Shown here: positions 32,279 through 41,087 of the stretch, piece after piece
Layout of the letters: each line of letters opens with the position of its first letter
Numbering within the stretch: position 1 is the first letter of the stretch
DNA from: Pseudoalteromonas rubra
GTDB taxonomy: Bacteria; Pseudomonadota; Gammaproteobacteria; Enterobacterales; Alteromonadaceae
Direction: 5' to 3'
DNA length: 64,000 nucleotides
Assembly (NCBI RefSeq): GCF_000967655.1
Contig: NZ_JXYA01000054.1
Span: 1 to 64,000 of the forward strand
The notes under the pieces: model-generated
The model's database searches: none
The model's input: the letters and a program-made list of their open reading frames with translations, nothing else
What the model was told of the DNA's origin: nothing
Made by a program: the position numbers and the translations under genes

Positions 32279-33283
32279 CTAATCTTCTAACAGGTACTCA
32301 ACTTTATATTTGAGTGTTTTAAGTGAGTCTTCGGTAAACAACAACATTAAATCGCAGTTGATGTCGTGATTTTCGATTCCGTAACTAATTTCAATGGCTA
32401 AGGTACGTTGCCAACGCGCTTTGTTTGCTTTTACCAGTTCAGAGACTTCGCAGTGCTGACCCAGTACCACCGGATGGCCCTGACTAAATGGCATATCCAG
32501 CTGTTTTGACAGACCTGTCAGTATGGCACCTATCAAAATGTTGCTAATGTCCATCAGCAGTTCAAGCTCAACTTTTTGGTTCAGCTCCCCCTGGTAGCTC
32601 ATCAAAGAGGCAATTTCTTTAAAACTTGAGTCGTTGAGCAACAGCAGCGCCTCGCCCGACACTCCGCCACCAATAAAGCCCTGGCATACGCCCGATGTGG
32701 TTGCGCTGGCGTCGATGGCTTGCAGTGCCATATGTAGTTCATTGACTTCCAGTACGTTTACATTGGGGATGGGTAATTCTACGAAAACATTCAGCAACCG
32801 GGCAAGCAAGTCGCCCGCCTGCCCCATAGCGACATTGGTGATTTCCTGATAAATATCACGGATCTCAGGCTCAAGCTGCTCGCCGAGTTTATGTACCAGG
32901 TTAGCCCGAATGGCTTTGTCTTTGATGCCATGATGCGTGATTATCTCTTCGAGTTTCGCCGCATCACATGGCTTTCGAATAAAATCAATCGCACCCAGCT
33001 CTATGACTCTTTGGTGCGCATTTGGCTGGATATCTCCAGAGACGACGACTGTCAAAACATTCAATCCTTGTTCGTTTATTGCTTGCAAAACCTCATATCC
33101 ATCCATGTGAGGCATGTTTAGGTCTAAAAACAGAATCTCGGGAGAGACCGCTTTTATCTTTTCAATGCAATCCAGGCCATGCTCAGCAAATTCCACTTTA
33201 ATATCCCAGTCGTCCGGCAATGACCGCGCCAGTTGCCGGCGAGCCAATTTAGAATCATCGCATATCAGGACAGGTGTTGACAT
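32279..33283 (-). CDS. Response regulator with C-terminal CheC-like phosphatase domain
   Basis: The 334-aa protein has a receiver domain (1 to about 120) with acidic pair Asp9/Asp10, phospho-acceptor Asp54 (LFLDLNMPHMDGYE) and RKPC near the end. The second half (about 140-330) resembles CheC/CheX: EITNVAMGQAGDLLARLL followed by PIP fits the E-x2-N...P active-site pattern, and a second, weaker copy (DISNILIGAILTGL) has Asp in place of Glu. This domain pair is found in aspartyl-phosphate phosphatases. Its substrate is unknown, and no histidine kinase or flagellar genes are beside it. Confidence 0.85.
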   Translation of the reverse strand: MSTPVLICDDSKLARRQLARSLPDDWDIKVEFAEHGLDCIEKIKAVSPEILFLDLNMPHMDGYEVLQAINEQGLNVLTVVVSGDIQPNAHQRVIELGAIDFIRKPCDAAKLEEIITHHGIKDKAIRANLVHKLGEQLEPEIRDIYQEITNVAMGQAGDLLARLLNVFVELPIPNVNVLEVNELHMALQAIDASATTSGVCQGFIGGGVSGEALLLLNDSSFKEIASLMSYQGELNQKVELELLMDISNILIGAILTGLSKQLDMPFSQGHPVVLGQHCEVSELVKANKARWQRTLAIEISYGIENHDINCDLMLLFTEDSLKTLKYKVEYLLED

Positions 33284-33486
33284 AAAAGCTCTCTTCGCTT
33301 ATCGACTAACTTGTTGTAAGGAGTCGAAAAATTTCTAATTATAGTTATGACATAGCAGCATTTACAGGAACTACATGTTAATCAAAGCGTGGCCGATTTA
33401 CAATCCAATTTACTGCAAAGGTTGGTTATATAATTCCAGTATAATACACTGACGGGAATTGCAAAAAATTAAAAAGGGAATACGTT

Positions 33487-34074
33487 ATGCGAATCATATC
33501 CTTGCTTGCAGCCTCGTTATTGACGCTGGCTAATCCATCACAGGCCAGCGAACTGCCAGAAAACCAGGTTGACGCTGGCAAAGTCAGTGCTCAGGGTAAG
33601 CCTGTAACCCTGCTGGGTCAGGGCATTCGAGTAGGTGACACGGCCCCTGATTTCAAAGTGGTCGATGGCAATTTTGTACCTGTTACTTTAGCGAACTATC
33701 AGGGTAAGCCGGTCATGATCAGCGTGGTACCAAGCCTGGATACCGGGATCTGCAGCTTGCAAACTAAGTACTTTAACGAAAAAGTGGCCAAAGAGTTTGC
33801 CGGTGTTGCGATGCTGACAATCAGCGCCGACCTGCCATTTGCCCAAAAGCGCTTTTGTAAAACAGAAAACATTGACCAGATTGATACACTATCAGATTCA
33901 GTATGGCGCGATTTCGGCGCTAAATATGGACTGTATATCAAAGATATGGGGCTGTTAAGCAGAGCGGTTCTGATCTTAGATAAAGATCACAAAGTGGTAT
34001 ACAAGCAACTTGTTAGCAACCTGGCCAGCGAGCCAGACTACCAGGGTGCCATCGACGCTCTTAAACAGCTCTAA
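33487..34074 (+). CDS. tpx: Thiol peroxidase Tpx with signal peptide
   Basis: Atypical 2-Cys peroxiredoxin, 195 aa. Peroxidatic Cys89 is in SLDTGICSLQT and resolving Cys124 in KRFCKTENID, the Tpx arrangement. Unlike the roughly 168-aa E. coli Tpx, it has an N-terminal Sec signal (MRIISLLAASLLTLANPSQA, cleavage about residue 20), so it should work in the periplasm. The start has AAAGGGAA about 6 bases upstream. A hairpin (GTGCAAAGCC/GGCTTTGCAC, 34086-34114) follows the stop. Confidence 0.92.
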   Translation: MRIISLLAASLLTLANPSQASELPENQVDAGKVSAQGKPVTLLGQGIRVGDTAPDFKVVDGNFVPVTLANYQGKPVMISVVPSLDTGICSLQTKYFNEKVAKEFAGVAMLTISADLPFAQKRFCKTENIDQIDTLSDSVWRDFGAKYGLYIKDMGLLSRAVLILDKDHKVVYKQLVSNLASEPDYQGAIDALKQL

Positions 34075-34085
34075 TGAACATATAG

Positions 34086-34114
34086 GTGCAAAGCCACTGT
34101 GTGCGGCTTTGCAC
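34086..34114. repeat. Inverted repeat after tpx (possible terminator)
   Basis: A perfect 10-bp stem, GTGCAAAGCC / GGCTTTGCAC, with a 9-base loop sits between convergent tpx and elaA. Neither side has a U run, so it is at best a weak or factor-assisted terminator. Confidence 0.6.
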
Positions 34115-34121
34115 CAACACA

Positions 34122-34556
34122 CTAAGGCAAGATCATGTCTATGTGTTCTATGCCATCTTCCAGATACGCCTCACCACATGGCTCAAAGCCAAAAGACTGA
34201 TAAAACTGAGTAAGATAAGTTTGCGCGGCAACCCTGATTGGCAGCTGTCCGTAGTGGCTACGACAGGTTCCTATCGCACGGGCCATCAGGGTTTGCGCAA
34301 CCCCTTTCCCCCGACTCTCCGCTGACACCAGTACCCGTCCAATAGCACAGTAAGCAGCATCAGGTTGATAACAGCGGGCGTAGGCCTGAAGCGCACCTTC
34401 GTACATTGAAAAAACATGGAGGGTGTCTGGCGCCTTATCGACTTCATCCACTTCCTGGTAAGCACAGGCTTGTTCAACCACAAACACGGCAATCCGGGTC
34501 TGAAAAATAGCGAAGAGCTCGTCATGTGACAACTGATAAAAAGTTTTAACTTGCAT
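34122..34556 (-). CDS. elaA: ElaA-like GNAT N-acetyltransferase
   Basis: The 144-aa protein follows the ElaA pattern: LSHDELFAIFQTRIAVFVVEQ, then acetyl-CoA-binding GRVLVSAESRGKGVAQTLM and AAQTYLTQFYQSFGFEPCGE. The substrate of ElaA proteins is unknown. I use the ATG at 34556 (MQVKTFYQLSH); an in-frame GTG at 34568 is the alternative, and neither has a good ribosome site. It is downstream of spo0M in the same direction. Confidence 0.88.
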   Translation of the reverse strand: MQVKTFYQLSHDELFAIFQTRIAVFVVEQACAYQEVDEVDKAPDTLHVFSMYEGALQAYARCYQPDAAYCAIGRVLVSAESRGKGVAQTLMARAIGTCRSHYGQLPIRVAAQTYLTQFYQSFGFEPCGEAYLEDGIEHIDMILP

Positions 34557-34580
34557 GGGGTTTATCACTGTGGGTAAGGT

Positions 34581-34598
34581 ACGCCTCTGACGAGGCGT
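34581..34598. repeat. Small inverted repeat between spo0M-like gene and elaA
   Basis: ACGCCTC-TGAC-GAGGCGT, a 7-bp GC-rich stem without a U run, about 10 bases after the spo0M-like stop. It may attenuate read-through into elaA. Confidence 0.45.
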
Positions 34599-34607
34599 AG
34601 TAATAAA

Positions 34608-35351
34608 TCAGGCGAATAGCCTTTCAAGCTGGTCGCACAACTGAGACAGGTTGACGTGGTCATGCTCAATGGTCAGGTCGACATAACCATCGCCACGAAA
34701 AGCTCTGTCGAGCTCAATCAGCACATGAGTACGGTGTGCTTCCGGGACAAATGACAATTCAACTTCTTGTAGACCAAACAAAGATGTACTGGCAGGACGA
34801 TACTCAATTTCCTGATAACAGCCAGAGACTGACTGAAAATTCGACGCTTTCAAATAACCACGCTCAACGTCTGCTTTAACCATCCTAAAGCCAAGTTTCT
34901 CCATGGCCAGTAAGCAATTCTTAACCGCTTCATTGGGATATATGTGGAGCAGATCCTTATCGCTTGGATCTAACGCCAGGTCAATATCTAAGCCGGTTTC
35001 CAGCCACACATAGCTGTGGTTATACGGCGCATTAATTTCCGTGATCGGTGTTTCAGAATGCAACCGGGCTTCAAATGGGATCACTTTTTTCTCGCCGGGA
35101 GCTATGGTGAACTGACTGCCAACACGCCACTTTTCGATGACCTGACTTGCGTAGTATTCGCCATTTTCGCCCTCGACCTTCACTTTCGTCATCAGTGCTA
35201 ACTCTAAGCCACTGATCTCTTGCTCTACATCGCCACCCAGAACCACGATCTGCGCCTGGAATTTCTGGCCAGGATGCAGGTGTTCTGTTTCTAAAATTGT
35301 ATCTACTTTCGCGGCACCAATACCTACGGATGCCAAGAGCTTTTTAAACAT
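34608..35351 (-). CDS. SpoOM family protein
   Basis: The 247-aa protein begins MFKKLLASVGIGAAKVDTIL, matching the Spo0M family, which has an arrestin-like fold. Recognisable parts are HLHPGQKFQAQIVVLGGDVEQEI, split over two strands, and NAPYNHSYVWLETGLDIDLALD. In Bacillus it affects sporulation control and cell division; its role in non-sporulating marine bacteria is unknown. It diverges from the CPA2 antiporter gene and precedes elaA. Confidence 0.9.
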   Translation of the reverse strand: MFKKLLASVGIGAAKVDTILETEHLHPGQKFQAQIVVLGGDVEQEISGLELALMTKVKVEGENGEYYASQVIEKWRVGSQFTIAPGEKKVIPFEARLHSETPITEINAPYNHSYVWLETGLDIDLALDPSDKDLLHIYPNEAVKNCLLAMEKLGFRMVKADVERGYLKASNFQSVSGCYQEIEYRPASTSLFGLQEVELSFVPEAHRTHVLIELDRAFRGDGYVDLTIEHDHVNLSQLCDQLERLFA

Positions 35352-35565
35352 CTTATCTCCTCTCGAGGATGTCCCCTTATCCGCATCTTAACCACATTTT
35401 TTCAGCTTTGTCAGCGAAAATTTATGGTAATCAGTTAAATAGTTGACGATAAACTACAAAACATCCACTTTATGACACTTGTTAGTCACTCAGGTCGCTA
35501 ATTTTTCATTTATAAATCAGTTTGTTTTGTTACACTGCTAACACCTTCGACTTGACTGAATCACT

Positions 35566-37137
35566 ATGGAATTACTGTACTTTGCCGTTGCCTTCGCCTG
35601 TGGCTTTTCTGTTTATCAACTCAAACTCCCGCCACTGATTGGCTTTTTATTGGCGGGCTTTGTGCTCAACCTGTTGGGGCACAGCAGTACCGACTTGCTC
35701 ACTCAGCTGGCTGACTTAGGTGTGACGCTGCTGTTATTCAGTATTGGTTTAAAACTAAAAGTATCCAACCTGATTAAACCTCAGGTGTGGGCACCTGCGA
35801 GCCTGCACTTAGTCACCAGTATTGCCTTTTTTGCCTCTTTATTACTGATGTTAGGCGCATTTGGTTTGCCTTTGTTTGTCGACCTGTCGTGGCAAAGTGC
35901 CTGCCTGGTTGGCTTTGCATTTAGTTTTTCCAGCACGGTATTTGCGGTCAAAGTACTGGAAGAGCGCGGAGAAATGGCCAGCCTGCATGGTAAAATTTCC
36001 ATCGGGATCCTGGTTATGCAGGATATTTTTGCGGTCATTTTCCTGGCTATCAGTACAGGTAAGTCACCGAACGTGTGGGCACTTGCCCTGCTGGTCGGCT
36101 TGCCCTTATTACGGCCACTTTTATTCTGGGTATTGAACCGCTCCAAGCACGGTGAACTGTTACCGTTATTTGGCTTTTTCTTTGCACTGGTGCTCGGCTA
36201 TCACGGGTTCGAATTCGCGGGCCTGAAAGGCGATCTGGGCGCGCTGATCATCGGAATGATATTTGCGCCGCATAAAAAAGCGGGCGAGCTGTCGAAGGCT
36301 TTGCTCAACGTCAAAGATATTCTATTGGTTGGCTTTTTCCTGAATATCGGTCTTAATGCCAATATCTCTCTTGAAGCCGTGCTGATTGCGGTACTGCTGG
36401 CCGTCGTATTGCCCGTCAAAGTGTTTATTTATTATCTGTATACCAACATGTTCAGATTGCGTGCCCGGACCTCCCTGCTCAGTGCCTTTACACTGTCAAA
36501 CTACAGTGAGTTTGGTCTGATTGTCTGTGCGGTTGCCGCCAGCAGTGGCATGATCACGGCCGACTGGCTGGCTGTGGTTGCACTGGCAGTCTCAGTCACA
36601 TTTGTTTTGGCCACTCCGCTCAATAAAAAGGCGAATGAAATCTATGTCAAACTGGAACCATTACTGATCAAGTTCGAAAGCGATAAGCGACTCGAAGAAG
36701 AGCTGCCGGTTAACCTAACCGACACGCGGATAGTGATCTTTGGCATGGGTCGCATTGGTACCGGTGCTTACGAGACGATACACGCCACCCACCCAGGCTC
36801 CGTTGCAGGTGTCGACATCAAGCCTGAGGTCGTTGAAAAGCATATCAGCCTGGAGCGCCGCGTGCTGTTGGCAGATGCGACTGACCCCGATTTCTGGCAA
36901 CGGGTTAACCACTCCAATGTTGATATGGTCATGCTGGCTATGCCCAAGCATATGCAGAATATTTACGCGCTTGAGCAGTTAAAGGCATCCGGATTCTCCG
37001 GCCAGGTCACCGCCATTGCAAACTATCCGGACCAACAAAAAGAACTTGAAGATTTGGGTGTACATTCAACCTATAACTTCTATCTTGAAGCTGGTAGCGG
37101 CTTCGCAGAACACGTAAAAGAAAAATTATTTTCATAG
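35566..37137 (+). CDS. CPA2 family cation:proton antiporter with TrkA-N domain (Kef/YbaL-like)
   Basis: The 523-aa inner-membrane protein has 11-13 helices covering about 1-365 (GVTLLLFSIGLKLKVSNL, GFAFSFSSTVFAVKVLEE and GDLGALIIGMIFAPHKKAGE are family hallmarks). A cytosolic NAD-binding TrkA-N domain (about 383-510) has IVIFGMGRIGTGAYETI and acidic VDIKPE. It probably exchanges K+ or Na+ for H+. Without a KefF/KefG partner gene or TrkA-C domain, glutathione gating is not implied. A strong hairpin follows the stop. Confidence 0.9.
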   Translation: MELLYFAVAFACGFSVYQLKLPPLIGFLLAGFVLNLLGHSSTDLLTQLADLGVTLLLFSIGLKLKVSNLIKPQVWAPASLHLVTSIAFFASLLLMLGAFGLPLFVDLSWQSACLVGFAFSFSSTVFAVKVLEERGEMASLHGKISIGILVMQDIFAVIFLAISTGKSPNVWALALLVGLPLLRPLLFWVLNRSKHGELLPLFGFFFALVLGYHGFEFAGLKGDLGALIIGMIFAPHKKAGELSKALLNVKDILLVGFFLNIGLNANISLEAVLIAVLLAVVLPVKVFIYYLYTNMFRLRARTSLLSAFTLSNYSEFGLIVCAVAASSGMITADWLAVVALAVSVTFVLATPLNKKANEIYVKLEPLLIKFESDKRLEEELPVNLTDTRIVIFGMGRIGTGAYETIHATHPGSVAGVDIKPEVVEKHISLERRVLLADATDPDFWQRVNHSNVDMVMLAMPKHMQNIYALEQLKASGFSGQVTAIANYPDQQKELEDLGVHSTYNFYLEAGSGFAEHVKEKLFS

Positions 37138-37143
37138 TCGAAA

Positions 37144-37183
37144 AAATAATTCTCAGTATCAATAGCGGTACTGAGAATTATTT
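37144..37183 (+). terminator. Long AT-rich hairpin after the antiporter gene
   Basis: AAATAATTCTCAGTA (37144-37158) pairs perfectly with TACTGAGAATTATTT (37169-37183): 15 bp with a 10-base loop, ending in TTTCT. It is 6 bases after the stop and probably a terminator, although GC-poor. Confidence 0.7.
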
Positions 37184-37370
37184 CTAATTCCGCATCATAT
37201 AGTTACATCTAGACGTCTAAAAATCAGGCACATAACTTTGACTGTTTTGTAACTACACGATTTACAAAGCTTTACATCATCGTTGGTAATTACCCCTCAA
37301 TTCGAAGTACACTGGCCCCAGTAGGTTAGTTGCACTAATCTATTTTCTCAATTTAAATCTGATACTTATA

Positions 37371-37397
37371 CCCCTCAATCAGGAACATTGAGTGGGG
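37371..37397 (+). promoter_or_regulatory. 5' UTR hairpin before the 94-aa orphan gene
   Basis: CCCCTCAAT (37371-37379) pairs with ATTGAGTGGGG (37387-37397) with one bulged T. It ends 12 bases before the ribosome site GGGAGGG (37410-37416). It could modulate translation or mRNA stability. Confidence 0.4.
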
Positions 37398-37421
37398 ACG
37401 ATATTATTCGGGAGGGCACGC

Positions 37422-37706
37422 ATGTTAAAAAATAAATCGGCTTCTTACTTTCCAGCAGCGGTGGATGATGTAAACGCAGGCCCGCTCGCAAAATTGCAAG
37501 CGCAGCTGGACGCTATTCAAGATTCAGGAATGACAGCGTTGACAATTAGGGACATACTTTTTCATAAGATGCTGGACATGCATGCAGTCCCTAAAGAACA
37601 CTTTTTACGCGATCAGGCAACGCCTGAGAGATTAGACGACCCAACCATTATTGAGCAATTAAACGAGCTGGGTTTCTACCGCACCTCACCCAATCAGGTG
37701 CACTAA
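37422..37706 (+). CDS. Hypothetical protein, 94 aa
   Basis: Not recognised. I start at the ATG 37422 (MLKNKSASYFPAAVDDV), which has a very strong ribosome site, GGGAGGG, 5 bases ahead; the frame extends to a GTG at 37392, but that lies in the leader hairpin. The product is soluble and helical, with no Cys, signal peptide or membrane segment. The middle reads GMTALTIRDILFHKMLDMH, and the end LNELGFYRTSPNQ. Two hairpins follow its stop. The strong translation signals and bounded unit support a real gene. Confidence 0.75.
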   Translation: MLKNKSASYFPAAVDDVNAGPLAKLQAQLDAIQDSGMTALTIRDILFHKMLDMHAVPKEHFLRDQATPERLDDPTIIEQLNELGFYRTSPNQVH

Positions 37707-37718
37707 GTTTCAATTTAC

Positions 37719-37766
37719 GGGAGCCTACTCTCCCTTATAGGCTGGCAATGCCCGTCGCCAGCCTAT
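37719..37766 (+). terminator. Double hairpin after the 94-aa gene
   Basis: GGGAG-CCTACT-CTCCC (37719-37734) is followed by ATAGGCTGGC / GCCAGCCTAT (37737-37766, perfect 10-bp stem), then TTCTCTCTCTT. The second stem overlaps the stop codon of the convergent sterol-desaturase-like gene. Confidence 0.75.
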
Positions 37767-38740
37767 TTCTCTCTCTTCACTTCTCCGCGCGCATTTTTTG
37801 GCAATAAAGTTAACCACGCTTCTCGCAGCGGCTTCAGATAGATTGCGCTCAGGCTATCATGACCCGCATCGTAACGCCCGACACCAATTTCAATGTCCTT
37901 GACTTGCGAGGCACGGATCAGTGAACGCCCCAGCCGGTCCCAGATAGCCAGTGCTGATCCTAAGTTGGTGTCAAAATGCGCCGGATCGGCACTGTGGTGG
38001 ATCTGATGTTGTGCCGGGCTGATAAACCAGTTTTCTACCTTGTCTCCCCAGCTTAGCCAAATATGTGAATGGCGCAGATTCGAGCCACAGATGTTAAACA
38101 AAAAGACAAATGCATTCGCCCCCAAAATATCAAACATACTCAGTGCGGTGCCAAAGACAAAATAGCCCAGTCCAACCACAATCCCCTGGGTCAGCGCCAT
38201 CCGGCATGCATACAGGTAACTTTCAACCGGGTGAGAGCGGTAGATGGTAAACGGCGTCAGTACTTTTGCTGAATGGTGTACTTTATGAAATTCCCATAAA
38301 AACGGGATTTTATGTAGCGCCAGATGCAACAGATAGCGGGTAAAATCGTCGATCAGAAACAGCATCAGTGTAAACAAAAAAATGACCACCGACTCATCCC
38401 AGGCCAAATGTAACGGGGCGCCAAATAACCATTCCAGCGCGTCTGAAACAGCAATCGCCACTGGCACCATAGTCAGGACGATGGGCGCAAAGGTCAGTGC
38501 TTTGATCAGCTTGTTAACCACAAACAAACCGTAATCCAGTTTGGCACTGTCTGAAAGCCAGACATCGCTAGGAAACAAAAAGCCCATAAACCCTTTCAAT
38601 GAACGAGGGCCGTGCAACTTGCTGTACACCAGGCCTGCCATTACCACGGCACTGAGTAAATACAGCCAGTAAATGCGTTTATTTGCATCCAGTAAGTAAC
38701 CGGGCAAAGAAGATATGCTTTGCCAGAGCGTTTCTACCAT
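37763..38740 (-). CDS. Sterol desaturase / fatty acid hydroxylase family protein
   Basis: Integral membrane di-iron oxygenase of 325 aa. The histidine boxes are HLALH (139-143), HKVHH (152-156) and HQIHH (245-249), with His170 and RHSH (223-226) between. Several membrane helices flank them. Bacterial members modify sterols, carotenoids, fatty acids or ether lipids; the substrate cannot be told from sequence. It stands alone, 86 bases after the TonB-dependent receptor in the same direction. Confidence 0.88.
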   Translation of the reverse strand: MVETLWQSISSLPGYLLDANKRIYWLYLLSAVVMAGLVYSKLHGPRSLKGFMGFLFPSDVWLSDSAKLDYGLFVVNKLIKALTFAPIVLTMVPVAIAVSDALEWLFGAPLHLAWDESVVIFLFTLMLFLIDDFTRYLLHLALHKIPFLWEFHKVHHSAKVLTPFTIYRSHPVESYLYACRMALTQGIVVGLGYFVFGTALSMFDILGANAFVFLFNICGSNLRHSHIWLSWGDKVENWFISPAQHQIHHSADPAHFDTNLGSALAIWDRLGRSLIRASQVKDIEIGVGRYDAGHDSLSAIYLKPLREAWLTLLPKNARGEVKREK

Positions 38741-38848
38741 AAAGTGGACTGACTCCTGTAAAAAAGGCCACTGATTAGCGGCCCTGTAAGTATACTCAAT
38801 TATGCCAGATACACAGCTGAATGTGCATCTGGCATGGGGTCATTCAAG

Positions 38849-41077
38849 TTAGAATGAATACTTATAACCCAGCGTAAACTGGCGAGGTTTGCCCGGTCGT
38901 GCTCCGTAAGGACGACGACTGACGATCTTAGTCTCGTCCAGCAGGTTATCAACCTTGGCGTATACCTGGCCGTATTTACCCAGCTCATAAACCGCAGACA
39001 GATCGACGGTTGTAATCGCCGACACTTCTTTGCCCTCAAGTACCAGGTTGTAGCTACCATTTGGCGCATTCGCGTCTGTACTGCTATCCCAGCTGCGTCC
39101 GGCCGCTTCCGACATAGAGCCCACATACTTTACCGCCAGCGATACACGCCAGTCAGGTGCCGACACACCAATGTTAAAGCTGGCCTGGTGCTCTGGCAGA
39201 TAAGGCAGCTCATCGCCGCTTTTCACATGGCCCCATTGTGCAAAGTTCGTATACCGATCGTTTTTGAATTCACCTTTGGTATAGGTGTAAACAAAACCGT
39301 AAGGGATATCAATCTGCAGATTCAGTGGGTAACGCTGACTGAACTGAGCCTCCAGTCCGTACACATGTGCTTCACCGCCGTTGAACTCTCTGCCCACTTC
39401 CAGGGCACCACAGTTAGACTGACCGCAGCTCTCTTTCAGATTGCTGTAATCATTAAAGAAGCTAACAACTTCAAGCTGGGTCACCCCATCGTTAAAGCGC
39501 CCACCGAATTCATAGTTGGTGCTTTTCTCGATTTCAATATCCACGGACTGCTGCGGTGATGCCGGAGAGAATCCCTGATGAACACCGAATAAAATACCCG
39601 AATCTTCCGATAACTGATAAAAACCACTCATGCCAGGCAGCCAGATCCGCGTGGTTTTATTCTGCCAGTCATCCGCATTCGCATTGTTCTGATAGGCCAT
39701 GTCCATCAGCTCGCCACGCACGCCCAGACCCAGCGTCAGCGCATCGATTGTCACCTTGTCTTCAAGATAGACAGACCAGGCTTGGGTGTTTTCGGTATTC
39801 TGAGAGGTATAGACCTTATCTAATCCAAGGTTAAAGGCGCTGCCGTCTCTCATCCCGTAGGTTTCTTTGAAGTGCTTACGCTCAATCTCATCTTCATGGA
39901 AGCGTACACCGAAAGATAACGTATTGTCGAAGCCTGCCAGCTTAAACTTAGCAGAGCCATCTACCTGGATCCCTTGCGAGAAGTATTCACGGTCATTCGT
40001 GCCCATCGACAGATAGTTAGGACGGCCACTATCAGCAATGGAGTCTGCCGTGCCACTGATCACCTGATACAGACGTTGATATTGCTCATCTTCAGGATTG
40101 GCCAGAATCTCAGATAAAGTCGCATCTGTGTTGGTTAAGCCATCAAGCTTGAGCCAGGCACGTTCATAGTCATTGCGGTACACCCGGGAAGTCAGGCTTA
40201 CATCCTGAAACTTCAAGTGATGAGAAAACATCACCTGGGTGTGCTTGGTGTCCATGTTATCGGGCTGAGACGCGGCATAACGACGATAAGGTGTGGCATC
40301 AAAGTCTGCATCAGTCAGGCCCAGATAAGTTTCGTTGGACAGTTCATCCGCATAACTGAGCTTAAGTCCAAAGGTGTGCTCAAACTCACCTTGCTGTAGT
40401 TTGTAGTTAAACTTAGCCAGCAAGTCATTTTTCTCAAACCCGGTATCTGCACCGCCATCCAAGTCTTTAAACCCGTCCGCTTGCAGATTCACCCCTTCAA
40501 GCAGGAAGCCCACGTTATTAACTACTGAACCGAAGTAAGCATGTGCTTTGCTGTAGCCATCACTGCCCGTTGCCAGGTCAATGGCACCTTCAGAAAACTC
40601 AGGTACAGCACGCGTAACCAGGTTCAGCGCCCCAGCAACAGACTGAGGGCCATGTTTAATCGCCGCCGGCCCTTTGAATACTTCAACGGCCGTCATACGG
40701 GTTGTTACCGGAAAATAATAGGCTGCGGGTGCTGAATAAGGCGCCGGGCCAATCAGTACACCATCTTCCATAATGGTGATTTTCTTACTCCGCTCCGGAG
40801 TGACACCACGAAAGCCAATGTTAGGACGCAGACCATAGCCATCTTCCTCACGGATATTGACGCCCGGCACAGAAGATAAAATACGGTGGATATCGTCGTA
40901 CTCAAATTCAGCCAGCTGTTCTTCGCTAAGCAGCGTTGCAGAGCCTGCCTCGGTACGTAGTTTGTCGTAATGACTCAGGATCTGAATGTGCTCCATGTCG
41001 TCATTTTTTGCATCATCATTTGCCAGTACCTGAGGCGCTGCAAGCGCAACAGCCATGGCCAACACAGATCGTTTCAT
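38849..41077 (-). CDS. TonB-dependent outer-membrane receptor (FecA-like)
   Basis: The 742-aa receptor has a signal peptide (1-19, ending PQVLA), a TonB-box-like MEHIQIL (28-34), a plug domain (about 45-155; RPNIGFRGVTPERSKK, FKGPAAIKHGPQSVAGALNL) and a 22-strand barrel ending LGYKYSF with C-terminal Phe. The start at 41077 follows AAAGGG by 6 bases; an upstream start would overlap the imelysin gene. The plug resembles ferric-citrate-type receptors but lacks the N-terminal signalling domain. It lies 10 bases after the imelysin gene, so a metal or metal-chelate ligand is likely. Confidence 0.92.
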   Translation of the reverse strand: MKRSVLAMAVALAAPQVLANDDAKNDDMEHIQILSHYDKLRTEAGSATLLSEEQLAEFEYDDIHRILSSVPGVNIREEDGYGLRPNIGFRGVTPERSKKITIMEDGVLIGPAPYSAPAAYYFPVTTRMTAVEVFKGPAAIKHGPQSVAGALNLVTRAVPEFSEGAIDLATGSDGYSKAHAYFGSVVNNVGFLLEGVNLQADGFKDLDGGADTGFEKNDLLAKFNYKLQQGEFEHTFGLKLSYADELSNETYLGLTDADFDATPYRRYAASQPDNMDTKHTQVMFSHHLKFQDVSLTSRVYRNDYERAWLKLDGLTNTDATLSEILANPEDEQYQRLYQVISGTADSIADSGRPNYLSMGTNDREYFSQGIQVDGSAKFKLAGFDNTLSFGVRFHEDEIERKHFKETYGMRDGSAFNLGLDKVYTSQNTENTQAWSVYLEDKVTIDALTLGLGVRGELMDMAYQNNANADDWQNKTTRIWLPGMSGFYQLSEDSGILFGVHQGFSPASPQQSVDIEIEKSTNYEFGGRFNDGVTQLEVVSFFNDYSNLKESCGQSNCGALEVGREFNGGEAHVYGLEAQFSQRYPLNLQIDIPYGFVYTYTKGEFKNDRYTNFAQWGHVKSGDELPYLPEHQASFNIGVSAPDWRVSLAVKYVGSMSEAAGRSWDSSTDANAPNGSYNLVLEGKEVSAITTVDLSAVYELGKYGQVYAKVDNLLDETKIVSRRPYGARPGKPRQFTLGYKYSF

Positions 41078-41087
41078 CATGAACCCT

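Noticed and set aside
35781-36146. 121-codon minus-strand frame opposite the CPA2 antiporter
   Set aside because: Shadow frame across membrane helices; Arg/Thr/Ala-rich with no start signals.
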